A stretch of DNA of 64,000 nucleotides from Hypericum androsaemum. Its lineage: Eukaryota > Streptophyta > Magnoliopsida > Malpighiales > Hypericaceae. Position numbers and translations under genes: made by a program. The DNA lies in NCBI GenBank assembly GCA_963995505.1, contig OZ023199.1, positions 1,736,001 through 1,800,000 on the forward strand, read 5' to 3'. Positions 47,738 to 58,980 of the stretch are shown here, in pieces (position 1 is the stretch's first letter; each line of letters opens with the position of its first letter). Below the pieces are notes generated by a model. It did no database searches, was not told the DNA's origin, and saw nothing but the letters and a program-made list of their open reading frames with translations.

Positions 47738-49075
47738 TATTACTCACTGTGGAGCGGCTGGCCTACTATTTGTACCGCTAGTGTGTAATTTCGTTGGCTA
47801 AGGATTTAAATTCTGGTTTTGCAAACTTTTTCGACTGTGAACAATTTCAAAATTTTTTAGTGTACGACATTGAACACTTGAAGCAACATGACAAAGAGAG
47901 ACCCACTACCTTGTTAACAATGCTCGTAAAAAATGTTCCATATCCAAATCTTCATGAAGGGAATGGAATGCTCATAGGTAGGTCTTAAACAAATCCATCA
48001 GCTTTTATATTCCCTTCTCCGAAAAAGTCAGTTGGGAGAGACAATAAGAGATGTATTCCCACTGTCTCACATCTGCATAGAGTAGTTAGGAACGATACGG
48101 TTGTATTTGAAATAAGACTCTAAATTAATTGCATCCAACAATTTGACCAACTTTTAGTGAGGCACTGAAAAGGTAGCATCGTACTCGAATATACAAGTTA
48201 AATTTGCAGGACGTTCAATGTCGCTGGCACCGAATCGAGCTCTTTAGTTGCAATTACAATTCACAGCACATCGAGAAAGATCAAGAGGAAAAGAAAACCC
48301 ATTTATTCACATTTATGTAATATTAGTCCCTTTTACTCTTATCAGTTTTTGTTTTAACCTAAAACCTGCATCTGCTAATGGGCAATGGTCAACAATGAGT
48401 AAATCAGGTTCTCATTTGACTTTTTAATTCAAACAGAAAAGGTCTTGACAAGCCATATCTGTGAAAGTCAAATGCAAAAAAAGAATACAATAACAAGATC
48501 CAACCACTTAGAACACAGGAATTTGAGAGTGACATTTTGACTTTTCACCTTAACGTTCACTTAATCTGTTGCATAGCTTTTCAACAAGAGCCTCCATTTG
48601 TTGTTTGTCCTGGCAGAAGATATGTAACTTAGCCAGTTCAAGACTCAAATAATGTTGTGCAGCTTAACAAACGTTTATTTACATTATCTACCCTTTTTTA
48701 TTGAACCAAGTACAAATTGCACGATATTGCAGAAAGTCTCCCTCTTGAGATTCTGGTTGGACAACTTGCCAAGTATGCCAGGAAGTAAATTATGTAACCT
48801 AATTACTAATTAGTTAGATAAACAATTTTTCATTAAATACGGAAAAGTTAAATATGCACTCAAGTTAAATGTGCTTGCTTGCCATTTCAGGTCCAACATA
48901 TATGGTAGTTTTTGTATGGTCCAACCAAATTGACCCTTTTTGAGAATCTTCTGTACATTTTTAGATAAGGCGTGCCTTGGAAGAACATTAACAGTTACGT
49001 TTCCTTTTAACTTTTGGTATTCAGAACGAGCATATCGGTCCTATTTTAAAGGTGGCTTGGACCGATACTTGTTGG

Positions 49076-49076
<1 letters not shown>
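47738..49076. other. Intergenic between kelch-like gene and alpha-galactosidase C
   Basis: Includes a condensin-like exon (48550-48609). 48730-48786 reads as an exon-like piece after a CAG (ESLPLEILVGQLAKYARK) that I cannot place. From about 48820 it is the duplicated alpha-galactosidase 5' flank. Confidence 0.5.
48550..48609 (-). pseudogene. Single exon resembling condensin subunit CAP-D2
   Basis: On the minus strand, after a CAG acceptor (ttctgccag), the frame reads DKQQMEALVEKLCNRLSER and stops. The first 17 residues look like a stretch of plant condensin-1 CAP-D2. The expected continuation and neighbouring exons are missing, so this is an orphan fragment. Confidence 0.55.

Positions 49077-49135
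<59 letters not shown>
49077..49135 (+). repeat. (TA)n expansion at the TATA box of alpha-galactosidase C
   Basis: 59 bp of uninterrupted TA followed by gtgtgtgtgtacc. In copies A and B the same position has a 9-11 bp TATA box followed by gcgtgtgtacc. It ends 71 bp before the ATG. Confidence 0.9.
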
Positions 49136-49147
<12 letters not shown>

Positions 49148-49206
49148 ACCCTGTCATCTAATTCCATATATTAGCTTCAGATCAGGAAAAGAGAGTAGCA
49201 GCAGCT

Positions 49207-52200
49207 ATGGCCGCCAATTTGATGTTGATCATACTTGTGATAGCCACGATTTCATGTGATCGAGTCTGGAGCGGGAGGAGACCTGCACATAATGGCCTTG
49301 GCTCAACTCCTCAGATGGGGTGAGTTTCTTTCGAATTGTCTTCCCTTTTCACATCGACCTTCTTATTATCCGAATCGATCCGTTCTTCGTGTATCAGATG
49401 GAACAGTTGGAACCATTTCAATTGCAACATTAACGAGACTATCATTCGAGAAACAGGTGAATATTTCTGTCGCCTTTGTAGTCCTGCCTGATTCGTATCT
49501 TTTCGGTTGAAGCTAATGGATACACTTTTTGCATCTTTTTGGTTGCAGCTGATGCAATTGTGTCTACTGGACTAGGAGCAGTAGGATACAAATATGTTAA
49601 CATAGGTAAAGGCCCTTTCATCAATACCTTCAAGTAAGGGTGAGCAAAATATCCGATATCCGAATCCGATATTCGATTTTTTTTTCGGATTCGGATTCGA
49701 ATTTTTTATATTCGGATATTTTTATATTCGGATTCGGATATCCTGCAAGCCTTTGTTTACTTGTCTCGAACTGTAATCTGGGTTCTGATTATATATGCAC
49801 CTCCATTATTGCAGATGATTGCTGGGGTGAACTAAATAGAGATGCAGAGGTAAGATTCTTCTTCACGTTGATCCTCCTCTCAGTTGTTCTTCTTTCGTTT
49901 GATCGAATTCTACTAATTAACCCCTCTGTTGGGGCCAATCAGTGCCATTTTACGAATTTCAAAGGGCTAAACTATACGCGGGTTGGACTGATTGGGCATT
50001 AATGAAAACTTCAAGGGCCGGATTGTATTTTTGAAGCCTTATGGTTGGAGTTGAACTAATGACAGGGAAATATGGTGGCTAATAAAGCAAGTTTTCCATC
50101 AGGGATCAAGGCCCTGGCTGATTATGTTCATAGCAAGGGTCTCAAGTTGGGGATTTACTCTGATGCAGGGTAATTATTTCTTCAGATTCTTCTTTTCTTA
50201 TTTGTGACTTTAGATGTTCTTGGTTTATTAATGTCTTTGATATTAAAAGCAACTTTGATTACCACAAAGTAGCTGAATTGGTAATAAGTCGTTCTAGTTA
50301 ATTAGATCTCTCGAGTTCGATATTTAGAAATGTGGATGCGTTAAAATTTGGTAGAGACAGATTTGTTATCTTTATGGTCCTATTAGATCTATTAGGATTT
50401 TCGTCAATTCATCTACGTAATTTCTGTTAGTTATATTTCCATATAACCAAATATTGTAATCTTGAACCAAATGATGTCTCAGGACTCAAACCTGCAGCCG
50501 GCAGATGCCAGGTTCTCTAGGCCATGAAGATCAAGATGCTAAAACCTTTGCTTCATGGGTATATTTCCTTATTTTGTTTTTACACATCCATTTGATTTTA
50601 CCATCGTGGTGAAATTCTCAAAATCTTCTTCCTTTATTTATAAGTGAATTTTTTCTATTCCAATTGTAATTTTGGAGTTTAAACTCTCGTTTCGAACTAT
50701 AATACAACAAATTATCACATATTTTTTTACGACTTGAATGAGATCTCGACATCCATAATATTTATGTGTAATACAACAAATTATCACATAATTTTTTACG
50801 ACTTGAATGAGATCTCGACATCCATAATATTTATGTGTGTTTTAGGGAGTTGATTATCTGAAATACGACAATTGCAATGCTCCTAGCACTAGTCCGAAAG
50901 AAAGGTATGTATGTATATGCACATAATCTCTTGCTTATGTCATATATAGAGTTTTTTTTAAAAAGGTAAATTATTACACCATGACATTGCCAAAATTTGA
51001 ACCTTAGACTTTCTAGTTATTTACAACGTCTTGTGCCATTGGACTACAAGCCCTTTGGCATGTCATATATAGAGTTGGGCAACTGATTATTCGTTATTCA
51101 GAAACTCGATAATTTTTCTTTAAAAAAATATTTTTTTTGTTGTGATCGATTCGTGTTTTCTCAGTATTCTTTTTTTCATCGAGCAGTGATATATTCAAAT
51201 TCACCATAAATTGATATGTCTTGCATAGTATCCATCTCGATCTAGACAGATTATCCTCAAAAATAATTCCCACTAATAACTATTATATTCTTTTCTTTAC
51301 TTTGCTATGTCATTTTTCCATCTCAATTGAGCACTTTTTCATTTGGAAAAAGAAATTCAGATAATTTGTTTGAATTTAATAAATATTTTCCGGCGAAACA
51401 AATACAATCTTAAGAACTAATTTCTTCTATTGAACTCAGGTATTCTACAATGAGCAAGGCGTTACGGAATTCGCGGAGGGCCATCTTTTTCTCCATGTGT
51501 GAATGGTAATTAACTACACATGATCCCCTTGAAATTGGTTGTTTTTTTATTTAATAGGAGATATTACGACTGTCACTTTTTTGAAAAAGTAGAGATTATA
51601 TTATAAATATAAATAAACATATTTAACTAATCAATTTTAATTGGATAGACATGTTCATCTCGATCTTAGAGGTCGACCGTCGCTAATATTATACCGTCCA
51701 CCGGAAGGTGTTGACTGAAATTTGTTCAATGTTCAGGGGAATCGATAATCCGGCAACATGGGCGTCGGATGTCGGAAATAGTTGGAGGACAACCGGAGAT
51801 ATTCAAGACAACTGGGACAGGTTATAAAATAATATTGTTATGATTGCAACAACATTGTGAAGAATAAAAATTCAATAAAATATACCTATAAAAAGTTTAT
51901 TCGATATATAAGAGTGATAAATTGAACGCGGTAAGACTTTTCATAAGTCTAGATAATCGTTGAATATACCAATTCATATATATGTCATGGCCATAGTAAA
52001 TTTTTCTACATGTTATGTACCATCGTTCTTACATCTTGCCTAGATACGATATCTCTTAAAATTTTAGTCACTTCATTTTTTTAACGATATTTTAGTTATT
52101 TCGTAACTATGACTTGATGATTTAGTTTGAGTATTTTCTAATTTTACGACGGGTTCTAGATGATTTTGGTGGAACAACATACCCACTTAACATTGTTATG

Positions 52201-53671
52201 ATATTTGGATCAGCATGACATCGAATGCGGATGAGAATGATCGATGGGCATTGTATGCTGGACCTGGTGGCTGGAATGGTATAACTCACTGACTTCTCTC
52301 GCAATTATTTTTGGTTTGATTCATACCACCCATTATCACGACTTTATTTTCAAAAAAAGACACGATTCCTATATCATAGTTCTTTGATAAAGTCTAAACG
52401 TTATGGATTAGATATAAAAATTATAACTCACTCTTTTAATTTTGGTCCAATATACATGGTCTTGTCCTTTTGCTGATGATTTTTATGCATCAGATCCTGA
52501 TATGCTTGAAGTAGGAAATGGCGGAATGACATTCGAGGAGTACAGATCACATTTTAGCATCTGGACGTTAGTCAAAGTATATATATTTTCTCCATTCTGA
52601 ATTACTCCATATGAAACAAAATATATTACATGGGATCTTTGTCTCTAAGACTCGTATAATCTAATATTGGTTTATCTTGTCACGATAGGCGCCACTCTTA
52701 ATTGGATGTGATGTGCGATCTATTGACAAGCCGACTCTTGCATTGCTCACCAACCCGGAGGTTGTTGGCGTCAACCAAGGTAAGTTATTGCACGAGCATT
52801 GTCGGTTCATGTTTTTATATTAGTAAGTTTTGAATCCAATATTTTTTTATGTGCGTAAAACTTTCTTATCACTTGTATCAACTCTTTGATATTTTTTTGA
52901 GAGAATTAGATCAATACAAATGAGGTTTATTTGGTTGCCAAACAGATAAACTCGGAGTTCAGGGGAAGAAAGTAAAGAAACACGGTGATCAAGAGGTAAT
53001 TTCTTTTCTGGGCCATATATCGGCCCATCACAAGGCCCAACTCATCCTAATTTTGGTGTCGTAGGTATGGGCTGGGCCGCTCTCCGGTAATAGAGTGGCA
53101 ATGGTGTTGTGGAACAGAGGATCCTCGCATGCGAATATCACCGCTAGTTGGAAGGACATAGGCCTCCGCCCATCAACTATCGTCGATGCTCGGGACTTGT
53201 GGGCGGTAATAATTTGTACATTTGATGAATGTTTTAAAAAATATAATCAGGTCGACGGTTTGACATGTCCGACAATCAACAGATGGTATATTGGGTCGTT
53301 TTTCGTGTCAAACTTGGAGAATAGTCTAACCGATAGTCAACGTCTTGAATTACTGGTTCAACTGGTCGGTTCGGGCGTTTCACTTGATTGGACTTATCAG
53401 TCCAGCCCAAATTTCCCATAAAATTAAATTTCCAAATTTTTTTTAAAACATATCAGCTCGGTAAAATCCTGAATGTTGAATATATCAGCTCGGTAATTAT
53501 GTTTCCTAATCACATTCTAATTGTTGTTGTTTGTAACAGAATTCGACACAACAATCAATTCGAGATCATATTACAGCGGTGGTGCATTCTCACGCTTGCA
53601 AAATGTACGTGCTCACGCCGGTTTCAAAGGATGCTTCAGAATTTCGGGGTGCAAGTGGTACTATAGCCTGA
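49207..53671 (+). CDS. AGAL1-like: Alpha-galactosidase, GH27 (copy C)
   Basis: Secreted-type alpha-galactosidase of 404 aa. Exons: 49207-49319, 49398-49456, 49549-49605, 49815-49849, 50066-50169, 50483-50558, 50846-50904, 51440-51505, 51737-51820, 52214-52278, 52494-52576, 52689-52779, 52946-52995, 53065-53205, 53540-53671. Exon 1 is 9 bp shorter than in A and B, removing Val-Arg-Gly just after the signal peptide (ATISC then DRVWS). Nucleophile Asp156 and acid/base Asp211 (RTTGDI) are kept; [11 protein letters not shown] is closest to the family norm. Changes in the last exon ([10 protein letters not shown] for [10 protein letters not shown]) lie outside the active site. Intron 3 holds a small transposon-like insertion and intron 6 a 69-bp tandem duplication. 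Confidence 0.94.
49637..49743. mobile_element. hAT-like terminal fragment in intron 3 of copy C
   Basis: About 107 bp absent from copies A and B at the same place (between tcaatacc and gcaagcctttgttta). It starts taagggtgagcaaaatatcc and is full of attcggatatcc repeats like the element at 387. Only one end has the terminal motif, so it is truncated. Possible short duplication caag on both sides. Confidence 0.6.
50701..50838. repeat. 69-bp tandem duplication in intron 6 of copy C
   Basis: Units 50701-50769 and 50770-50838 are nearly identical (start aatacaacaaattatcacat). Copies A and B have one unit. The duplicated part lies just before the exon 7 acceptor, so the branch-point region is doubled. 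Confidence 0.9.
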
Positions 53672-54839
53672 TGTGTACTTGTACTTCCCCCATATACTGT
53701 GACAAAACTATGGAAATTAATGACAATTTACAATTTCATCATGAAATTTTTTTTGATTAACTTATTATTCATGTTACTAATTACTTAGATCAACTAATAA
53801 GAGAGTGGTTCTAATTTAACCAAATATTTCGAGTTCGATTCATTATGAATGCAAGATTGTTAAAAACTTGTTGTCAAAGATACTATCCAAATCGAACCAG
53901 AATTAATCAGAAGTGAGTATACAGATATCTGAGAGATTACAAAAAATTTATGATCCATGTAAAAAAAAATTTGGAAATCAGATTGAAAGTAAATTGCCAA
54001 CTTATTTTGTACCGTACTAAAATGTTACGCAATTCAGTATCCGGTATAAAGTATTTCATTCCTGGCATTGGGATTTTACAGATTTTGGTATTAAGTACTT
54101 CAAGAACAAATCGGGTTGGTATGAAAATAAAATCATATATGGATGTTAAACTGAATATTTTCCGTATACTAAAATGAAATTTGTCAAAGACACCTTATGG
54201 CCTCTCCCCTTTTTCAGTATTCGGTATCAAAATTCTGTAATCAATGTGGAAGATATTTCTATACTAAGGTACTTAAAGTACTTTTAATTTTTCTAGTCAC
54301 CAGTTTTAGCTAATTGGCTTGCTTAGACTAGCAATAAATTTAGTTGGGTCGGTTTTAATGATTAGAATCTTTAGATCATTTTGAATAAGTTTTGATTTCG
54401 ATAACGGGTGTGAATATTAATATCTCATGTATGTATCTATGCTTCTAGTAGTTCCATTTTTAATCTGCAGAAGAGATCGCTTTTACATGCCTCTCAGAGC
54501 ATAGACGACTGCGTACATCTACCTTTTACATTGAAAAAAAATGTAAGTTTGTTTTTGTCTGTAATTTAGTTGCATCAACTTTACATGTTAGAAATCCTTA
54601 AAAAAAAGTCATGTACAAAGAGTACAAATTTAGAATCTTCAAATTATGAACGCGTACTTCAGTCACCGGTTACGAACATATGGAGGCTTAACACTTCGAC
54701 TAGAACATACATTGAGGCAGGAATAGTTCGTGACCTGCGGTATCGAGGAGAACGGACCTGTTTCTTGTGCATGAACACGGAGGCTAGTTTTCGGCTATTC
54801 TTGCACCAGCAAAGTATATCAAACAAAACACTGAAACGA
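53672..54839. other. Intergenic, 3' flank of alpha-galactosidase C
   Basis: Up to about 54350 it repeats the flanks of copies A and B; beyond that only short frames with no family recognised. Confidence 0.55.
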
Positions 54840-55034
54840 AATGCAAGAACTTTGAAGATCGGTTTGCGGTGTAGTTGGAGTCATCTTATCACAGGCATTG
54901 AATGTTTACATTTAGTTGGAGTCTCAACTTTGTTGTTTGGTTCTAGGGTTGAGAATCAGGAGGAAGTAGCCATAAACTTTGATGAGACGCCTTTATGGTT
55001 GCTCGTGGTGGTGATCTTGGTATGGAGATCCCAC

Positions 55035-55399
55035 TGTTGAAGAGTTAAGATCAAATCGTGGCCTCTGTAATTCTGCAAGTCTTCTACTGTTTCATCTGCT
55101 GCAGAATTGTAACTGACTTCTGTATAGCTTGGAACCATCATCTCAAGCATCTTAAGGTCTTCTGGGACTTGCCGATCATTCTTCCATAATGATTAGTAAT
55201 GTGTTTTGACTGCCTCAACGTCTCTTTCCTTGGAACCATCATATATTCTATGATTTGTGCCTTGAAAATCTCTCCAACGGCTTACTGCATTTATTACGAT
55301 TAGCTTATATAATTATCTAATTATGTAGCCGTTGGATCTTGATGTATATAAACTCATGTAATTACCTTTGATTATATATGATGAATCATTCTTTTCACA
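55035..55399 (+). repeat. 5' LTR of the copia element
   Basis: 365 bp, starts tgttg and ends caca. Its last 60 bp recur at 56870-56929 as the 3' LTR remnant, with a few differences (aactcatgtaatt vs aactcatataatt), suggesting some age. Confidence 0.85.
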
Positions 55400-55411
55400 T
55401 GGTATCAGAGC
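55400..55411 (+). other. Primer-binding site (initiator tRNA-Met type)
   Basis: tggtatcagagc directly follows the LTR end. Confidence 0.85.
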
Positions 55412-55448
55412 AAGGTTCTCTATAACTTCTCTGTGCAATCTTGATTTC

Positions 55449-56872
55449 ATGGCTCATGAAGCCTCTTCAAATAACCCTGAGGTTGTCTCATCAACTCAAA
55501 AAATTGATCTCCTAAAAAGGATATCAGTATTAGATGGCAACTCCAGCCTCAAATTTACCACTGTTTCTTTCAATGAAAAAAACACTACGAAACTAACTTT
55601 TTCATGTAATTACTGTGGAAGGGTAGGACACACTAAAGAGAAGTGTTGGCTGTTACATCCTCATCTGAAATCTCAAAAGCATAGGGTTAATCATGAGAAG
55701 AGCAATGCTAATGCCTATGAAGCTTCTACATCAACACATTCTTTCTCAATTGATGATATTGCTCAGAAGGTTTGGATGCACAAAAAAAAACTCCAGTGAA
55801 CCTGAAGCCCTAAAAATTCAGATTAAAGGTAAAGAGAGTAAGCATCTTCAAAATTTCTCTGCTGTTTATGAACATGCTCTATGTGCATCAAATCTAAATC
55901 ATTCTTGGATTATAGACTCAGGGGCAAATGAACGCATGATCAGAGATAAAAATTCGTTGAATAATTACAAGAATCTCAAAAGTCAGTATATTCTCATTGT
56001 TGATGGGAAAGAAATTCCCATTCTAGGAAAAGGAAAGACTAAAATATTTTCACAGCAAGAGAATCTTGATGCTTTATTTATCCCTAATCTGTCAAATAAT
56101 ATGCTATCCATTAGCAACATCACAAAACAATTGAATTCCATTGCTATCTTCTCTGCTGATCATGTAAAGTTTCACGATTGCAAAACAATGAAGATAATTG
56201 GTGAAGGGACTCAATTTAATGGTCTATACTACCTAAATCACAGTCCTAGTTCTTCTCATGCTGTACTAAATAGATCTTCACTACATCAACTATGGCACAA
56301 TAGACTAGGACACCCTAATTCTACTGCTTTACATAAGCTATTTTCTGACCTTGCTGATGTGAAACTTGACTGAAAGTTGTATTTATGCTAAACAAACTCG
56401 AATCCCATTTAGCAATTCTGAAACTACTTATAATGATTCATTTACTCTTGTGCACTCTGATGTTTGGACAGCTCCGTTAACTTCTTACGATAGGTACAAC
56501 TATTTCATCTCATTTATTGATCATCATAGCAAAGGTGTATGGATTTACTTGCAAAAACACAAAAGTGAAGCTTTCAAAGCCTTTAAGGACTTTCATAACT
56601 TGATCACAAATCAATTCAATGCTAAGTTAAAAATTTTTAGGACAGACAATGGTAGCGAGTACAAGAAAAACTTTAAGGAATACTTGTTAAATCTAGGAAT
56701 TATGCATCAAACATCATGCATATATACACCACAACAAAATGGTATAGTCGAGAGAAAAAATAGGCACATTTTAGATACGACTAGAGCACTAATGTTCAAA
56801 ATAAATGTAAGAAATTTTTTTTGGAGTGATGCAGTGTTGACAGCCTGTCACTTAATCAATAATTCGAGCTGA
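55449..56872 (+). pseudogene. Copia gag-pol remnant (zinc knuckle, protease, integrase)
   Basis: Three frames cover it. 55449-55799 has a shortened Gag with a CX2CX4HX4C knuckle (CNYCGRVGHTKEKC). 55800-56373 has the aspartic protease site (WIIDSGANERM) and the pre-integrase motif (LWHNRLGHPNS). 56366-56872 is the integrase core with its Asp (SDVW), Asp (TDNGSEY) and Glu (IVERKNR) triad. Frameshifts lie at about 55795 and 56370. Gag lacks its long N-terminal part. Coding ends where the deletion joins the 3' LTR. Confidence 0.88.
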
Positions 56873-57135
56873 TGTATATAAACTCATATAATTACCTTTG
56901 ATTATATATGATGAATCATTCTTTTCACACCCACCCAGTTGACAAGATTTTCCTTATTTAGAAGATGACGATGTAGAAGTGAAGTGATCCATCCCAACAT
57001 GAAGAAACAGACAACGGCACTTAATGTTCCGTTCCAATAAATAGTAAATACTCGGCTTGTTGTATTGTATGGAAGATTTTAGCTAATTTTTGGTCAAGTC
57101 ATTCCCTTAATGTTCTTTGATCTTCGAAATTTGTA

Positions 57136-57176
57136 GAATTAGTAAGTTATAGGGATGATGATGATGAGAGTTATTT

Positions 57177-57212
<36 letters not shown>

Positions 57213-57472
57213 TTATGTATATGTTTGGTATCAACCCCCAATAGCAACACACCATTAGATTTAGAAGAGAAGCACAAAAAAACAAATAACTAGCTAATAT
57301 ATATTATATTATCCAAACACTTTCATTGAAAGGTTTATATGAATCTGGTAATTTTATAAGAGAAGCACAGATGGGCCGGGCCGGGCCGAAGAGAGAGATG
57401 TGTATATATATATATATATACTGCAAAAAAGAGAGAAGAAGAGGAAAGGAAAAGGTGCGATTAGGGTTTGCG
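57136..57472. other. 5' flank of broken kelch-like copy
   Basis: (AT)n at 57179-57208 and 57403-57420. 57145-57300 matches 34200-34365. Leader gtgcgattagggtttgcg matches the sibling at 62650. Confidence 0.6.
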
Positions 57473-57756
57473 ATGGGATCTCCACCACCGACAAAGTACC
57501 AGAGGTTGAACGAGGAGGAGGATGAGTTCCGTTGGTTGAGCCAGCATGAGGTTCCGGAAGAGATTCTACCCCCTGACATTCAAATGTACGCGGCTATCTT
57601 TCAGTGGCAACTCCCAAAAGATGATGATGCCGTTAACGAGGAGGCGGCTAAGGATGAGCCGTGGACGACGACCAAGGACGACGACGAGGAGCCCATTGTG
57701 TATCCTGATGAGCTGCGACGAAAGTATTATGATGATGAACTGTTTATGTCGACGAA

Positions 57757-58469
57757 TCGTTGGCTCTTAATGGTACAGTCAGGTCGATTATAATCTGATG
57801 TTGCTTCGAGCTTAATGGAGTCAGGTCCGGCCCTTGACTTCTAATCCAGGTAGGAATTGCAGTCAGTGGCCCTCGAATTAAATGCAAGACAGAAATTCAA
57901 TCATGACGATAAATCGTGTTATAACTTAATCAAGCTTCGAGGTTCCAAATACAGGTTCCAAATGCATAAACAACTAAAAGAAAATAAAAAAGCTTCCAGG
58001 TTCTATTATTTTTGGAAGAAAATAGAAAATCACTCGTGTCGATAAACGTAAACAAAAATTCCGAGCTAATAGCGCCTCAGCTAGAACTCCAAGCAAAAAG
58101 GAGGCGGATCACAACTTAATAAAGTTTTGAGGTCTCATTCTTCAAGATGTCTTCAAGCTGGTTCTGTCAAAACAATATAATAAATATGTGAAGATTAATC
58201 ATGAAATATCTAGTATATTAGTAAAAAAAATTAGAATTATATGTACCTCGACTTTCGGAGTCAATATCATCAATAATTGAAGCATATTCCAGAATATTTG
58301 AGAACTCTATTATAAGTAAAAATAATATTAGCAATACTTATTCACTTGAACTTAAACATAATAAGATATAGCATTAGAAAATTACCGTCACTCCTAGCTT
58401 CACATTAATTTTTCTTGCCGAGCTTTTATAGGTTAGGTCTTTGAGTCATTTTCCTTTTTGTTTCCAGTA

Positions 58470-58515
<46 letters not shown>

Positions 58516-58741
58516 AAGGGTCTATTTAGGGTATAAATAGGGTAGGGTCTAAAATAGGGTGAAATGGTAAGGGTAGGGTAGAAATTCATAGGATTCATAT
58601 CCTACCCTAGACCCCACCTCTAAAAGTGAACCCATGCCCATACCCTACCCTAGACCCAGTCAAAGTCAACAGACCCTCGACCCACAGGGTAAGGGTAGGG
58701 TCCGACCCACGGGGTATGGATATTTTTGCCATCCCTAATTC
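57757..58741. mobile_element. Insertion in the kelch-like copy, with hAT-like right end
   Basis: About 985 bp absent from the sibling at 62669. The right end, tttttgccatcccta, is the terminus seen at 17533-17545, and the adjoining 58515-58735 is rich in ggtagggtctag-type repeats. No matching left terminus is found, so the element is truncated or two insertions are superposed. It contains an (ATT)n tract at 58471-58513. Confidence 0.55.
58471..58513. repeat. (ATT)n microsatellite
   Basis: About 14 uninterrupted ATT units. Confidence 0.95.
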
Positions 58742-58980
58742 TGATGAGCTGCGACTGGCGTATTCCAGGTTTACGGTGCCGCCCTCGCAGGTGCGGCCGC
58801 GGTCGTCGTACAAGAAGGCTGTGAACAAGGACAACAAGGAGGCTAAGGATGAGGATTAAGAGCCCATCAAGGATGATGATGTGGTGCTGTCGTCCAAAGA
58901 TGAGCCGGCGAGGTCCATGAAGGATGCTCAAGTGCCGCGACGGATGGAGCCACTGTCGGATGGCGCGTGGGAATAGTGAC

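Larger units (their letters stand above)
55035..56929 (+). mobile_element. Ty1/copia retrotransposon, internally deleted
   Basis: Inserted in the pyruvate kinase pseudogene with a perfect 5-bp duplication, cccac (55030-55034 and 56930-56934). The 5' LTR is 55035-55399 (tgttgaagag ... ttttcaca). Gag-zinc knuckle, protease and integrase core remain; reverse transcriptase, RNase H and most of the 3' LTR are gone, the last 60 bp of that LTR (56870-56929) being joined directly to integrase sequence. Confidence 0.93.
54840..57135 (+). pseudogene. Pyruvate kinase pseudogene, split by a copia element
   Basis: 54880-55034 matches the end of intron 2 and start of exon 3 of the gene at 17886 (ttgtttggttctag, then VENQE...INFDE and GDLGMEIP in broken frames). 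After the retroelement, 56930-56957 resumes with ccagttgacaagattttcc (PVDKIF). The copy then jumps to the 3' UTR (gaagtgatcc, acatgaagaaacag, tgtatggaagattttagct, up to about 57135). Intron sequence is retained, so it arose by DNA duplication, not retroposition. Most of exon 3 is deleted. Confidence 0.85.
57473..58980 (+). pseudogene. Kelch-like acidic protein, interrupted N-terminal copy
   Basis: From ATG 57473 the frame matches the copy at 62669 (PTKYQRLNEEEDEFRWLS, EEILPPDIQMYA). It leaves the match at about 57757 and stops at 57791. The family sequence resumes at 58742 (LRLAYSRF, YKKAVNKDNKEAKDED), meets TAA at 58857, and can be followed to cggatggcgcgtgggaatag at 58959-58978. The kelch-like domain is absent, as in the copy at 62669. 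Confidence 0.8.

Noticed and set aside
54570..54880. Open frame upstream of the pyruvate kinase pseudogene as a gene
   Set aside because: No domain, compositionally like intergenic DNA, and its 3' part overlaps pyruvate kinase intron sequence.
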